DNA from: Rhodospirillales bacterium
GTDB taxonomy: Bacteria; Pseudomonadota; Alphaproteobacteria; Rhodospirillales; JADHTD01
Direction of reading: 5' to 3'
NCBI GenBank assembly: GCA_016776525.1
Contig: JADHTD010000040.1
Coordinates: forward strand, 1 to 13,568
Length of the DNA stretch: 13,568 nucleotides
Part shown: positions 5,861 through 12,869 of the stretch, piece by piece
Numbering within the stretch: position 1 is the stretch's first letter
Layout: each line of letters begins with the position of its first letter
The notes under the pieces: generated by a model
What the model was told of the DNA's origin: nothing
Database searches by the model: none
The model's input: only the letters and a program-made list of their open reading frames with translations
Made by a program: the position numbers and the translations under genes

Positions 5861-7351
5861 CTATTTGGACAGGCGCAGTTCGGAGAGGTGGTTGGCGACT
5901 TCGCGGAACACCTGGCTCAGGGTCTCGGCGTCCGGGGCATAGTGGTAAAAGGGGCTGGCGGGTCCGCTGGCGACGCCTTGCAGCAGTGTTTGCAGGGCCC
6001 CGCCGGCATTGGCGAACTGAATGACGTAGAGGATGACGCCGTCCGCCTTGAGGTTGTCGGAAAGCAGTTGCAGGCGGGCGTCCATGTCCGGGCGTCCGGT
6101 GTCGCCGTCTCCGAAGGTGGTTTTGTAGCCGTCGCCGGAACCGGCGAAGTTCTCGCCGTCGGTCAACAAGACGATGGCCTGCTGGCGTTTGTAAGGAGGA
6201 TCGGCAATGGCCTCGGTGAAAGGGGCTTCCGGTTTCAACACCCGCCAGGCCCAGCCCAGGCCCTGGGTGATGTTGGTGGTGCCGGTGGGGCTGACCAGGT
6301 CGTTGACGGCCCCCTGGATGGTGGCTTTGACATTGACCAGGGGGGTAATGCCGTGGTCCAGGCAGGCCCGGCATTCACTGCCGCCGACGGCCAATGTGCA
6401 CTGGGCGGAGCCGGGGACCGGCTCGCCGCCCCAGAGAGGCTGCGTGCCGGGGCCGATCGGCTGCCAGGCGGGCCAGTCGGCGGCCGGCGTCGATTGCATG
6501 CCCAACAGGGTGTCGGTGTCGGTATCTTCGTCGGCGTCGTCGATAAAGCGGCTAAAGACGCATCCCTGCCAGTTGGCGTCCGGGGTGGCCAGCAGCGGCA
6601 CCGGTGAATTGTTGGCGATATAGACTTCTGCCTGGGCGGCGCCGGTTTCCGGATTGGTGAAGGCGGTGACCGGCTGGGTGACGGTGACGGCGGAATCATA
6701 GAAGGCGCCGTCGCGCATGATGTTGACCTTGCCGTTCCAGGGTACCAGTCCGATGTTGAGCTTGTCCTTGGTGGAGTCGCTGCCGAACAGGATATCGATC
6801 AGTTCGTTGGCGGCGCTGCGGGCGGCTGAGATGCGGGATCCGCCGCCTGCCGCCGACCAGGCCATGGATCCGGACATATCGATGGCCAGCACCACGTCCA
6901 GGGCCTGCATTTGGCGGGTGACCACGGCTGAGGAGGAAACGCCCAGGGCATTAAAGCCGAATAGGTGCATGAAGCTGGTTTGCAGGCTGGCGCTGGCGGT
7001 CAGCGTGATGGTTTCCGCATCTTCATCGACGTCGATGTTGGGGCCGCTGATGGTGGCGCCCAGGTATCCGGGCGGAAAGTTGGCGTTAAAGAACATCTGG
7101 ATATCGGCATCCCGGGTCGGCAGGAAGAAACTGCGGCCGCCGGCCAGGCCCGCCGCATCGAGGGCCGAGGATAAGCGCGATTTAACCAGATAGGCCCGCG
7201 CCGTATCGGTGCCGATACCGACGAAGCCGATCAAGGGAATTACCGCCAAGGCCAGGAACACGGCAACGCCGCCGCCGGTCTGCCGCCAGAAGCGGCTGAC
7301 CCGGTTGCGGGAGCGGCGCCAGAAACTATAGAGGTTATGGTTTTTCATCAT
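5861..7351 (-). CDS. TadG-like pilus protein with von Willebrand A domain
   Basis: The product is 496 residues. A basic N-terminus leads to a hydrophobic segment (about residues 26-48, starting GGGVAVFLALAV) typical of TadG; it lacks the Glu of the processed pseudopilins, so it is probably not cleaved. After a linker ending in VTRQMQ, the VWA domain starts with the metal site IDMSGSM (Asp158, Ser160, Ser162); TNITQGL (about 359-365) and LLTDGEN (Asp398) supply the later loops. About 240 residues separate the first and last metal loops, far more than in a minimal VWA domain. The insert holds an acidic run (271-280) and Cys264, 318, 327 and 330. In Tad systems TadG links the pilus machine to the envelope. 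Starts ATG 7351, ATG 7348 and GTG 7381 are possible; none has a good ribosome site, and 7351 is chosen. Confidence 0.85.
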   Translation of the reverse strand: MMKNHNLYSFWRRSRNRVSRFWRQTGGGVAVFLALAVIPLIGFVGIGTDTARAYLVKSRLSSALDAAGLAGGRSFFLPTRDADIQMFFNANFPPGYLGATISGPNIDVDEDAETITLTASASLQTSFMHLFGFNALGVSSSAVVTRQMQALDVVLAIDMSGSMAWSAAGGGSRISAARSAANELIDILFGSDSTKDKLNIGLVPWNGKVNIMRDGAFYDSAVTVTQPVTAFTNPETGAAQAEVYIANNSPVPLLATPDANWQGCVFSRFIDDADEDTDTDTLLGMQSTPAADWPAWQPIGPGTQPLWGGEPVPGSAQCTLAVGGSECRACLDHGITPLVNVKATIQGAVNDLVSPTGTTNITQGLGWAWRVLKPEAPFTEAIADPPYKRQQAIVLLTDGENFAGSGDGYKTTFGDGDTGRPDMDARLQLLSDNLKADGVILYVIQFANAGGALQTLLQGVASGPASPFYHYAPDAETLSQVFREVANHLSELRLSK

Positions 7352-7457
7352 GCGTCTATATATATAAGTAGTAAAAGACACACTATATTATAATAATGGA
7401 AAGGAAATTCATAATAAAATCAATTAATACAAATAATATACTAATAATAATAAAATT

Positions 7458-7475
7458 TAGATAAAATTTTATCTA
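7458..7475. repeat. Palindrome copy 2 (exact), tadG side
   Basis: TAGATAAAATTTTATCTA is a perfect 18-bp palindrome, identical to copy 3. Its near edge is 106 bases upstream of the tadG-like start codon (7351, minus strand). The centres of copies 2 and 3 are 119 bases apart, close to a whole number of helical turns if looping occurs. Confidence 0.7.
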
Positions 7476-7576
7476 TTCCCTTTATTTCAAATTCCCGTAT
7501 GGACCGGTCAGGGCCGGTCGGTGTTCAACGTGCTTGGCGACAGGAGGGGGCAGGACGGGCTTGTACCGGTTTCAAG

Positions 7577-7594
7577 TAGATAAAATTTTATCTA
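7577..7594. repeat. Palindrome copy 3 (exact), flp side
   Basis: TAGATAAAATTTTATCTA occurs again, 66 bases upstream of the candidate flp -35 and 148 bases upstream of the flp start codon. That position suits an activator or a silencer rather than simple blocking of polymerase. Confidence 0.7.
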
Positions 7595-7660
7595 ATTTTT
7601 ATTTAAATAAAGAATAAAATAAAGACTAAATTACGACTAAAGTAATAGCAAACGTTTATT

Positions 7661-7689
7661 TTGACTAATACATTATTAACCAATATTAT
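7661..7689 (+). promoter_or_regulatory. Candidate sigma-70-type promoter of flp
   Basis: The -35 TTGACT (7661-7666) and -10 TATTAT (7684-7689) each match 5 of 6 consensus bases, with a 17-base spacer. Transcription would start near 7696, leaving a leader of about 47 bases with a small GGCC hairpin (7708-7719). GACTAA recurs at 7624, 7635 and 7663, so two copies lie just upstream of the -35. A TATAAT at 7687 also exists, but its spacing is 20. Confidence 0.55.
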
Positions 7690-7730
7690 AATTTACACGT
7701 TAGTTAAGGCCTGTGGGCCGATGTTCTAAA

Positions 7731-7736
7731 AAGGAG
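7731..7736 (+). promoter_or_regulatory. flp: Ribosome binding site deciding the flp start
   Basis: AAGGAG ends six bases before ATG 7743. It fixes this start over an in-frame GTG at 7713, which would prepend ten residues unlike a Flp leader. It is among the best ribosome sites in the window, as expected for an abundant pilin. Confidence 0.8.
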
Positions 7737-7742
7737 TTTGAG

Positions 7743-7931
7743 ATGAACACCAACTTTATCAGCAAGTTCTTAAAGGACGATTCCGGCGCCACCGCCATTG
7801 AATATGGCCTGATCGCCGCTTTGGTCTCTGTCGCCGCTATTGGCGCCCTGACCGCCATGGGTGGATCTTTGAACGAAATGTTCACCGCCGTGTCGGCCGC
7901 TCTTGACGGCGCCATTGCGCCGGCCCCGTAA
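7743..7931 (+). CDS. flp: Flp-family type IVb pilin (major subunit)
   Basis: The 62-residue prepilin is typical in size for the Flp family. A 15-residue leader (MNTNFISKFLKDDSG) with lysines and a terminal Gly is followed by A-T-A-I-E20-Y21-G-L-I, the Flp signature with cleavage after Gly15 and the Glu-Tyr pair at +5 and +6. The hydrophobic helix runs to about residue 40, and the mature pilin is 47 residues. It polymerises into the Flp pilus used for tight adherence. It has its own promoter, a strong ribosome site and a hairpin region after the stop, fitting production at a higher level than the downstream machinery. Only one pilin gene is visible in this window. Confidence 0.95.
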   Translation: MNTNFISKFLKDDSGATAIEYGLIAALVSVAAIGALTAMGGSLNEMFTAVSAALDGAIAPAP

Positions 7932-8127
7932 GAAAGGGAAACGACACGATAAGACCTCTCTCCCCAACACCTCCCTGGACGCTCCTTAAGTCCAAAACCT
8001 CCGGGCCGCATCGTACTCTCTCTCCCCTGGCCCGGAGGCGGGGAGGCGGGAAGAAAAAAGTTTAAAAATTTTCGGAGACAACAGCAAACACCCTAACCCC
8101 CCATACTGGATTGCGACGGACCCCCCA
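7932..8127 (+). other. flp-cpaA spacer with two hairpins
   Basis: This 196-base spacer is the only long gap between genes inside the plus-strand pilus operon. It has a pyrimidine-rich stretch (7954-8028) and two adjacent hairpins. TGGAC (7976-7980) pairs with GTCCA (7990-7994). CCTCCGGGCC (7998-8007) pairs perfectly with GGCCCGGAGG (8029-8038) around a 21-base loop. A purine-rich stretch then an AT-rich stretch (8051-8078) follow, but no T-run directly after the stem. A leaky stop signal or a 3' stabiliser of the flp message is the likely role. No separate cpaA promoter is evident. Confidence 0.6.
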
Positions 8128-8637
8128 ATGTTTAACGCACCTTTCATAGATTATTTGATTTTAAGCCCGTTCCTTGGGTTGTTGATGCTGGCGGCCCTCT
8201 ATGATGTCGCCGATTACCGCATCCCCAACGTTATCTCCATAGCCCTTGCCGCCCTCTATCCGCTGTTCGTGCTGTTCGGCACCGTGCAGCCTGCCTGGGG
8301 CACCGCCCTTATTATTGCCGCTGCCGTTTTTGCCGCCGGTCTGGGCTTGTTCGCCGCCGGTCTGATGGGTGGCGGCGACGTCAAACTGATGACGGTGGTG
8401 GCCCTGTGGGCCGGTCCCGTCCACATCGTCGGGTTCCTGATGGTCACTGCCCTGGCCGGTGGATTGCTGGCCCTGATTATTATTTCCCCCTTGCGCTCCC
8501 TGCTGGCCCATACGGTCGCTTCGATGGGCGGCAGCGCCATTAACCAGACACTGTCCGGCGCCGTTCTCCCCTACGGCGTAGCCATTGCCGCCGGTGGCGC
8601 CTATGTCGGCGTCATGCTGATCAGCGGCGCCGGTTGA
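8128..8637 (+). CDS. cpaA: Flp prepilin peptidase CpaA/TadV (A24 aspartyl protease)
   Basis: The product is 169 residues with about five or six membrane helices, matching the short TadV/CpaA type that lacks the N-methyltransferase domain of PilD. The two catalytic aspartates are visible: Asp26 in YDVADYRIPN and Asp84 in the G-x-GD motif GGGDVKL. The enzyme should cleave Flp and the two pseudopilins after Gly in the inner membrane. The ATG has almost no Shine-Dalgarno sequence, in contrast with flp, so low translation is expected. It is first in the tightly packed cpaABCDEF group, with cpaB starting 10 bases downstream. Confidence 0.92.
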   Translation: MFNAPFIDYLILSPFLGLLMLAALYDVADYRIPNVISIALAALYPLFVLFGTVQPAWGTALIIAAAVFAAGLGLFAAGLMGGGDVKLMTVVALWAGPVHIVGFLMVTALAGGLLALIIISPLRSLLAHTVASMGGSAINQTLSGAVLPYGVAIAAGGAYVGVMLISGAG

Positions 8638-8647
8638 GGAGGCCGTC

Positions 8648-9517
8648 ATGACCTTACGCAATATCCTGCTTCTGTTGGTCGCCATTGTCGCCGCCGCCGG
8701 GACGGCCATCCTGGCCCGCGGCTGGATCAATGCCGAAAGGGCCGCCTTCCTGGCCTCGGTTCCGGCCCCCGAAGCCGCCGCCCCGTCCCATTTGGTGCTG
8801 GTCGCCAAGGACACCCTGACCGCCGGTACCTTCGTCAAGGAAAAGCACCTTAAATGGCAGGCCTGGCCGGAAGACGGACTGAGCGAAGACTATGTCCTTA
8901 AGGGCAAGCGGCCGATCAAGGAATTCGTCGGCGCCGTCGTCCGCAACGAATTAACCGCCGGCCAGCCGCTGACCGACAAACGCGTCGTGCAACCGGGTGA
9001 CCGGGGCTTCTTGGCCGCCGTCCTGACGCCCGGCATGCGCGCCGTATCGGTGCCGGTCAACGCGACGACAGGCATCTCCGGTTTTGTCTTTCCCGGCGAC
9101 TGGGTCGATGTGGTGCTAACCATCCGAACCCGCACGGAAAACGAAGGCGGCAACAGCGATACCCGTTATCTCAGCCAGACGTTGCTCAACAAGGTGCGGG
9201 TGCTGGCCGTCGATCAGACCATCGAGAACGACGACGGCAAGGCCAGCGTCGCCAAAACGGCGACCGTAGAAGTCACCACCAAGCAGGTGGAAAAAGTCGC
9301 CCTGGCCCTGGAAATGGGCTCCCTGTCGCTGAGCCTGCGGAGTTTGGCCCGGGATGAGGAAGATGGCGACTCCCCGCTCGAAGCCGCCATCGCCAAGCGC
9401 CGGGTCAACTTCACCCTGGATAATGAACTTAACGTCCTCCGTAACCAGTTCGGCAACGGGTCGAAAAGCCAGGTCAATGTGGTCCGCGGATCGAAGGCCG
9501 AAAAGGCCGTGTTCTGA
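8648..9517 (+). CDS. cpaB: Flp pilus assembly protein CpaB/RcpC
   Basis: The product is 289 residues. A single N-terminal membrane anchor (about 5-23) precedes a SAF-like domain (about residues 48-115: HLVLVAKDTLTAGTFVKEKHL through LTAGQPLTDKRVV). The RcpC/CpaB core then has TPGMRAVSVPVNATTGISGFVFPGDWVDVVLT, a family hallmark. It acts in the periplasm with the secretin CpaC. A GAGGAGG ribosome site overlaps the cpaA stop. The C-terminal tail after about residue 255 (GNGSKSQVNVVRG) is short and low in complexity, as is common in the family. Its TGA overlaps the ribosome site of cpaC, suggesting coupled translation. Confidence 0.93.
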   Translation: MTLRNILLLLVAIVAAAGTAILARGWINAERAAFLASVPAPEAAAPSHLVLVAKDTLTAGTFVKEKHLKWQAWPEDGLSEDYVLKGKRPIKEFVGAVVRNELTAGQPLTDKRVVQPGDRGFLAAVLTPGMRAVSVPVNATTGISGFVFPGDWVDVVLTIRTRTENEGGNSDTRYLSQTLLNKVRVLAVDQTIENDDGKASVAKTATVEVTTKQVEKVALALEMGSLSLSLRSLARDEEDGDSPLEAAIAKRRVNFTLDNELNVLRNQFGNGSKSQVNVVRGSKAEKAVF

Positions 9518-9525
9518 GGAGCCCG

Positions 9526-10923
9526 ATGATGCAAACCCTGAAACACCTTTCCCCCATTCTTTTCCGCCTGCTGGCCGTCATCGGCCTGGTGGCCGGAATT
9601 ACCGGCTGGCCGCAAAGCGTCCGGGCGCTGGAAATCATCAACTCGGGCAGCACGGCGCTCAACCTGGAAGTCAACAAAGGCCGCCTGGTCCGCCTCGACA
9701 AGCCCGCCGCCACCGTCTTCGTGGCCGATCCGGAAATCGCCGACATCCAGGTCAAGTCGCCCAGCCTGGTCTACCTGTTGGGCAAGAAACCGGGCCAGAC
9801 GACGGTGTTCGCCGTCGACCGCAACGAACGGGTTCTGGCCAACATCGATATCTCGGTGACCCATAACCTGGCCCGCCTGCGTACCGCCATCCGCGAGCTG
9901 CACCCGGAAACCGACATCCGCGTCAATTCCGTCAACGGCACCCTGGTTCTCGACGGCATCGTCTCGACGCCGCTGGTCACCGAAAACATCCGCAAACTGG
10001 CCGCCAGTTTCGCCGGCTCCGACGATGCGGTGCTCAATAGAATTGGTGTCGACAGCCCCAATCAGGTGAATTTGCGGGTCCGGGTTGCCGAAATCAGCCG
10101 CGGTATCGACAAACAACTGGGCTTCAACTGGAGCATCCTCGGCTCCATCGGCGGCTTTTCGCTGGGTCTGGCGACCGCCAATCCGTTTGCCGCCGGCGTC
10201 ACCCAGCACACCCTGACCACCGGTTTTGGCCTGAAAAACTGGGATTTCAATGCGGTCATCGACGCCCTTGAGGAAGAAGGCCTGGTCAGCGTTCTGGCGG
10301 AACCGAACCTGACGGCGCTGTCCGGTGAAACGGCCAGTTTCCTGGCCGGCGGCGAGTTCCCCATCCTGGTTCCCGATTCCGACGGCAAAGTGACCATCGA
10401 GTTTAAGAAATTCGGCGTCTCGCTGGCCTTCACGCCGACCCTGTTGAGCGGCGCCCGCATCAACCTGCATGTGCGCCCGGAAGTCAGCCAGCTGTCCAAC
10501 ACCAATGCCGTGACGCTGAACAATTTCGTGGTACCGTCGCTGACCACGCGGCGCGCCGAGACCACCGTCGAACTGGGCAGCGGCCAGAGCTTCGCCATCG
10601 CCGGCCTGTTGCAGAACAATGTCACCCATGACATTTCCAAGTTTCCCGGCCTCGGCGATGTGCCGGTATTGGGCGGCCTCTTTAAATCCGACCGTTTCCA
10701 GCGCGATGAAAGCGAACTGGTGATCATCATCACGCCCTATGTGGTGCGCCCGACCAACCGCCGCAAACTGGCGGCGCCGACCGACGGTTTCCATCCGCCC
10801 CACGACATCGAACGCCTGATTATCGGCGGCACCAACCGCCGCAACCGGAATGCCGGTAAGCCGGTTACCGTCGACCGCCAAGGCCGCGGCCTGGTCGGTC
10901 CGGTCGGCTTTCAACTGGATTGA
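9526..10923 (+). CDS. cpaC: Flp pilus secretin CpaC/RcpA
   Basis: The product is 465 residues, normal for the family. A signal peptide ends near VRA34. The pilus-secretin N-terminal domain (about 36-110) contains KPAATVFVADPEIADIQV and the YLLGKKPGQTTVFA segment. A BON-like region (about 113-180) follows, then the secretin domain (about 235-410), which includes LAEPNLTALSGETASFLAGGEFP and VPVLGGLF (379-386) before the ELVIIITPYVV end. It forms the outer-membrane ring for the pilus. After the secretin core there is a basic tail of about 55 residues. A GAGGAG ribosome site is four or seven bases before the tandem ATGs 9526 and 9529; the longer form is given. Confidence 0.95.
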   Translation: MMQTLKHLSPILFRLLAVIGLVAGITGWPQSVRALEIINSGSTALNLEVNKGRLVRLDKPAATVFVADPEIADIQVKSPSLVYLLGKKPGQTTVFAVDRNERVLANIDISVTHNLARLRTAIRELHPETDIRVNSVNGTLVLDGIVSTPLVTENIRKLAASFAGSDDAVLNRIGVDSPNQVNLRVRVAEISRGIDKQLGFNWSILGSIGGFSLGLATANPFAAGVTQHTLTTGFGLKNWDFNAVIDALEEEGLVSVLAEPNLTALSGETASFLAGGEFPILVPDSDGKVTIEFKKFGVSLAFTPTLLSGARINLHVRPEVSQLSNTNAVTLNNFVVPSLTTRRAETTVELGSGQSFAIAGLLQNNVTHDISKFPGLGDVPVLGGLFKSDRFQRDESELVIIITPYVVRPTNRRKLAAPTDGFHPPHDIERLIIGGTNRRNRNAGKPVTVDRQGRGLVGPVGFQLD

Positions 10924-10938
10924 TAGGAGGGCAGGACC

Positions 10939-11643
10939 ATGACCACACGCATATCACAAGGTTTGAAACGCTTGGCCCCAATCGTTGCCGCCCTTTCCGT
11001 GCTGCTGGTTGTGGCCGGTTGCAAGACCCTCGATCAATATGTCGAGGATTGGGACAGCGTGCCGAAGCCCAAAGAACCGCAGGCCAATCTTGTCCAGTAC
11101 GGCCATGATGTCTTGTTCGAAGCGGGCCGGGACAACCTGGGCATCACCGAACGCGAACGCCTGAATGCCTTCCTCGGCAAAACCGGGGTCGGTTATGGCG
11201 ACGCCGTGCATGTCATTGCCGGCGGCAGCGGACGGCTGACGGAACGCCGCCGGGAACGGGTGCGGGTGCATCTGGCCCTCAAAAATATTACGGCGACCGC
11301 CAAATCGAACGAGTTCGGAATCCAGTATCCGCCGGCCAACGCCATCCGCATCGCGGTCCGCCGCCATCTGGTGACCCTGCCCGGCTGTCCCGACTGGTCG
11401 GGCTATCCCGGGCGCAATTTCAACAACGCTGTGCCCAGCAATTTCGGCTGCGCCACGGCCACCAACCTGGGCCTGATGGTCGCCAACCCCGCCGATCTGG
11501 CCAGTGGCCGCCCCTTGGACCCGGCCGACGGCACCGTCGCCGCCGGCGCCGTTGAACGCTACCGCAAGGGCGAAACCAAGACCCTGACGCCGGAAGACGT
11601 CGGCGTTACCCAGAACCAACAGAAAACCGGGGAAGGGGAATAA
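10939..11643 (+). CDS. cpaD: Pilus biogenesis lipoprotein CpaD
   Basis: The product is 234 residues. A hydrophobic signal ends in the lipobox VVAGC, so Cys28 should be lipidated, anchoring the protein in the envelope near the secretin. The family's C-terminal block is intact: CPDWS, then NN-x-VPSNFGCATATNLGLMVANPADL. The two cysteines of that block could pair. The middle region (GYGDAVHVIAGGSGRLTERRRERVRVHLALKN) has an OmpA-like or secretin-pilotin-like flavour seen in CpaD proteins. The tail after about residue 205 is variable and acidic. An AGGAGG site lies eight bases before the ATG and 15 bases separate it from cpaC. Confidence 0.93.
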   Translation: MTTRISQGLKRLAPIVAALSVLLVVAGCKTLDQYVEDWDSVPKPKEPQANLVQYGHDVLFEAGRDNLGITERERLNAFLGKTGVGYGDAVHVIAGGSGRLTERRRERVRVHLALKNITATAKSNEFGIQYPPANAIRIAVRRHLVTLPGCPDWSGYPGRNFNNAVPSNFGCATATNLGLMVANPADLASGRPLDPADGTVAAGAVERYRKGETKTLTPEDVGVTQNQQKTGEGE

Positions 11644-11645
11644 GC

Positions 11646-12869
11646 ATGAGCACCGCTGCCCTGAAACAGGACATCAATCCCGGCCTGCAAACATCGCTGA
11701 TGGCCTTCGTCACCGATGAAGTGACCCATGCCGTGCTGACCCGCACCGCCCTGGAACGGGCCTGGGCCAATGCCGAAATTCTGGCCGGGGGTGTTGAGGA
11801 AGCGATGGGCACCCTGACCGGCATCGAGACACCGCAATTGCTGCTGGTCGATTTGTCCGGGACCGGCGATATGGTCGGCGCCGTCGAACGGCTGGCCGCG
11901 GTTTGCGATGCGGGAACCCGCTTTATCGCCCTGGGCGACCACAACGACATCAATCTGTACCGCCGGTTACTCGATCTGGGCGTCCAGGAATACCTGGTCA
12001 AACCGGTCTCACCGGAGACCCTGCGGGCGGCCGTCGAAAAGCCCATTGAACAGCCCGAAGATAAAACACCGGTTCCATCCGGGCTGGGTCAGATTATCAC
12101 CGTCATCGGCACCTGCGGCGGGGCCGGGGCCAGTTCCGTGGCGGTCAATACGGCCTGGATTCTGGCCCGGGAAAAAGACAAGCGGATCGCCCTTGTCGAC
12201 CTCGACCTTTATTTCGGGACGGCGGCGCTGTTCCTCGATCTGGAATCGGGACGCGGCTTCCGGGAAGCCCTGGAAAACCCGGAACGCATCGACGCCCTGT
12301 TTATCGAACGCGCCATGGTCCGCGAAAGCGAAAATCTATACGTACTGAGCGGCGAGGAAGCCCTGGAAAACGCCTTTTCCTTCGATCCCCAGGCCCTCGA
12401 CCGGCTGTTCGATTACCTGCGCCGGGATTTCGATATGGTCGTCGTCGACCTGCCCCGCTTCGCCGCCCGCTCGCAGATCGCCAGTTTCCATGAACCGTTT
12501 ACGGCATTCCTGGTTTCACCGCCGACCCTGTCGGGCATGCGCGACAGCATGCGCCTGTCGGAGCTGATCCGCGCCCAGGCTCCCCATGCCGATATGAAAA
12601 TGCTGCTCAACAAGGCCGGGGAAAGGAAAACCGGCGAATTGAGTAAAGCCGATTTTGAAAGGAACTCGGAACTGAGCATCGATCGGGTCCTGCCTTTCGA
12701 CCTGAAAACAGTAACCAAAAGCAACGCCAACGGCACCGCCTGGGCCGAGGCGGAAAAGAAAGGAAAGGCGGTGGTACCCCTGCGCGGCCTTATCGACGGC
12801 CTGTGCCGGGATGAGGACGAAGCCGCCCCGCCATCCATCTGGCAGCGGGTTTTGAAAAAGAGGGCATGA
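11646..12869 (+). CDS. cpaE: CpaE/TadZ-like pilus localisation protein
   Basis: The 407-residue protein has a receiver-like N-terminal domain (about 15-130) and a MinD/ParA-type C-terminal domain (about 148-395). The receiver keeps Asp24-Glu25, Asp69 and Lys119-Pro120, positions matching the acidic pocket, phospho-acceptor and switch lysine of real receivers. The ATPase fold keeps the shapes of the later motifs (ALVDLDLYFGTAALFLDL, FDMVVVDLP). Its P-loop reads G155-T-C-G-G-A-G-A-S-S, lacking both the signature lysine and the phosphate-binding lysine. CpaE/TadZ places the pilus machine at its cellular site; loss of the second lysine is common in CpaE, loss of the first less so. Only two bases separate it from cpaD. 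Confidence 0.93.
   Translation: MSTAALKQDINPGLQTSLMAFVTDEVTHAVLTRTALERAWANAEILAGGVEEAMGTLTGIETPQLLLVDLSGTGDMVGAVERLAAVCDAGTRFIALGDHNDINLYRRLLDLGVQEYLVKPVSPETLRAAVEKPIEQPEDKTPVPSGLGQIITVIGTCGGAGASSVAVNTAWILAREKDKRIALVDLDLYFGTAALFLDLESGRGFREALENPERIDALFIERAMVRESENLYVLSGEEALENAFSFDPQALDRLFDYLRRDFDMVVVDLPRFAARSQIASFHEPFTAFLVSPPTLSGMRDSMRLSELIRAQAPHADMKMLLNKAGERKTGELSKADFERNSELSIDRVLPFDLKTVTKSNANGTAWAEAEKKGKAVVPLRGLIDGLCRDEDEAAPPSIWQRVLKKRA

Larger units (their letters stand above)
7352..7742. promoter_or_regulatory. flp-tadG divergent regulatory region, AT-rich with a GC-rich core
   Basis: This 391-base gap separates the minus-strand tadG-like gene from flp. Its flanks (about 7355-7495 and 7575-7700) are almost devoid of G and C, unlike the coding DNA. 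The centre (7496-7572) returns to genome-like composition. Each AT-rich flank holds one exact copy of the 18-bp palindrome. A good promoter for flp lies at 7661-7689. On the minus strand, TATAAT at 7392-7387 is a possible -10 for tadG, without a convincing -35. No coding frame is seen. Confidence 0.7.

Noticed and set aside
5618..6607. A 329-codon plus-strand open frame opposite the tadG-like gene
   Set aside because: It is glycine- and valine-rich without motifs and covers a well-supported minus-strand gene with signature VWA motifs.
7500..7560. Repeated CCGGTC words as a second operator set
   Set aside because: ACCGGT occurs at 3827, 7503 and 7565, but such words are common in GC-rich DNA and the spacing shows no pattern.
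7496..7742. Sigma-54 promoter for flp
   Set aside because: No convincing GG-N10-GC pair with the TGGCAC/TTGC context was found; the TTGACT-N17-TATTAT pair is better.
7998..8038. Classical rho-independent terminator after flp
   Set aside because: The stem is strong, but a purine-rich stretch rather than a T-run follows, so it is described as a hairpin region only.
9214..10914. A 566-codon open frame on the minus strand opposite cpaB and cpaC
   Set aside because: The product has no recognisable motif and is rich in G, D, Q and R, as expected from antisense reading of GC-rich codons. The plus-strand CpaC and CpaB matches are unambiguous.
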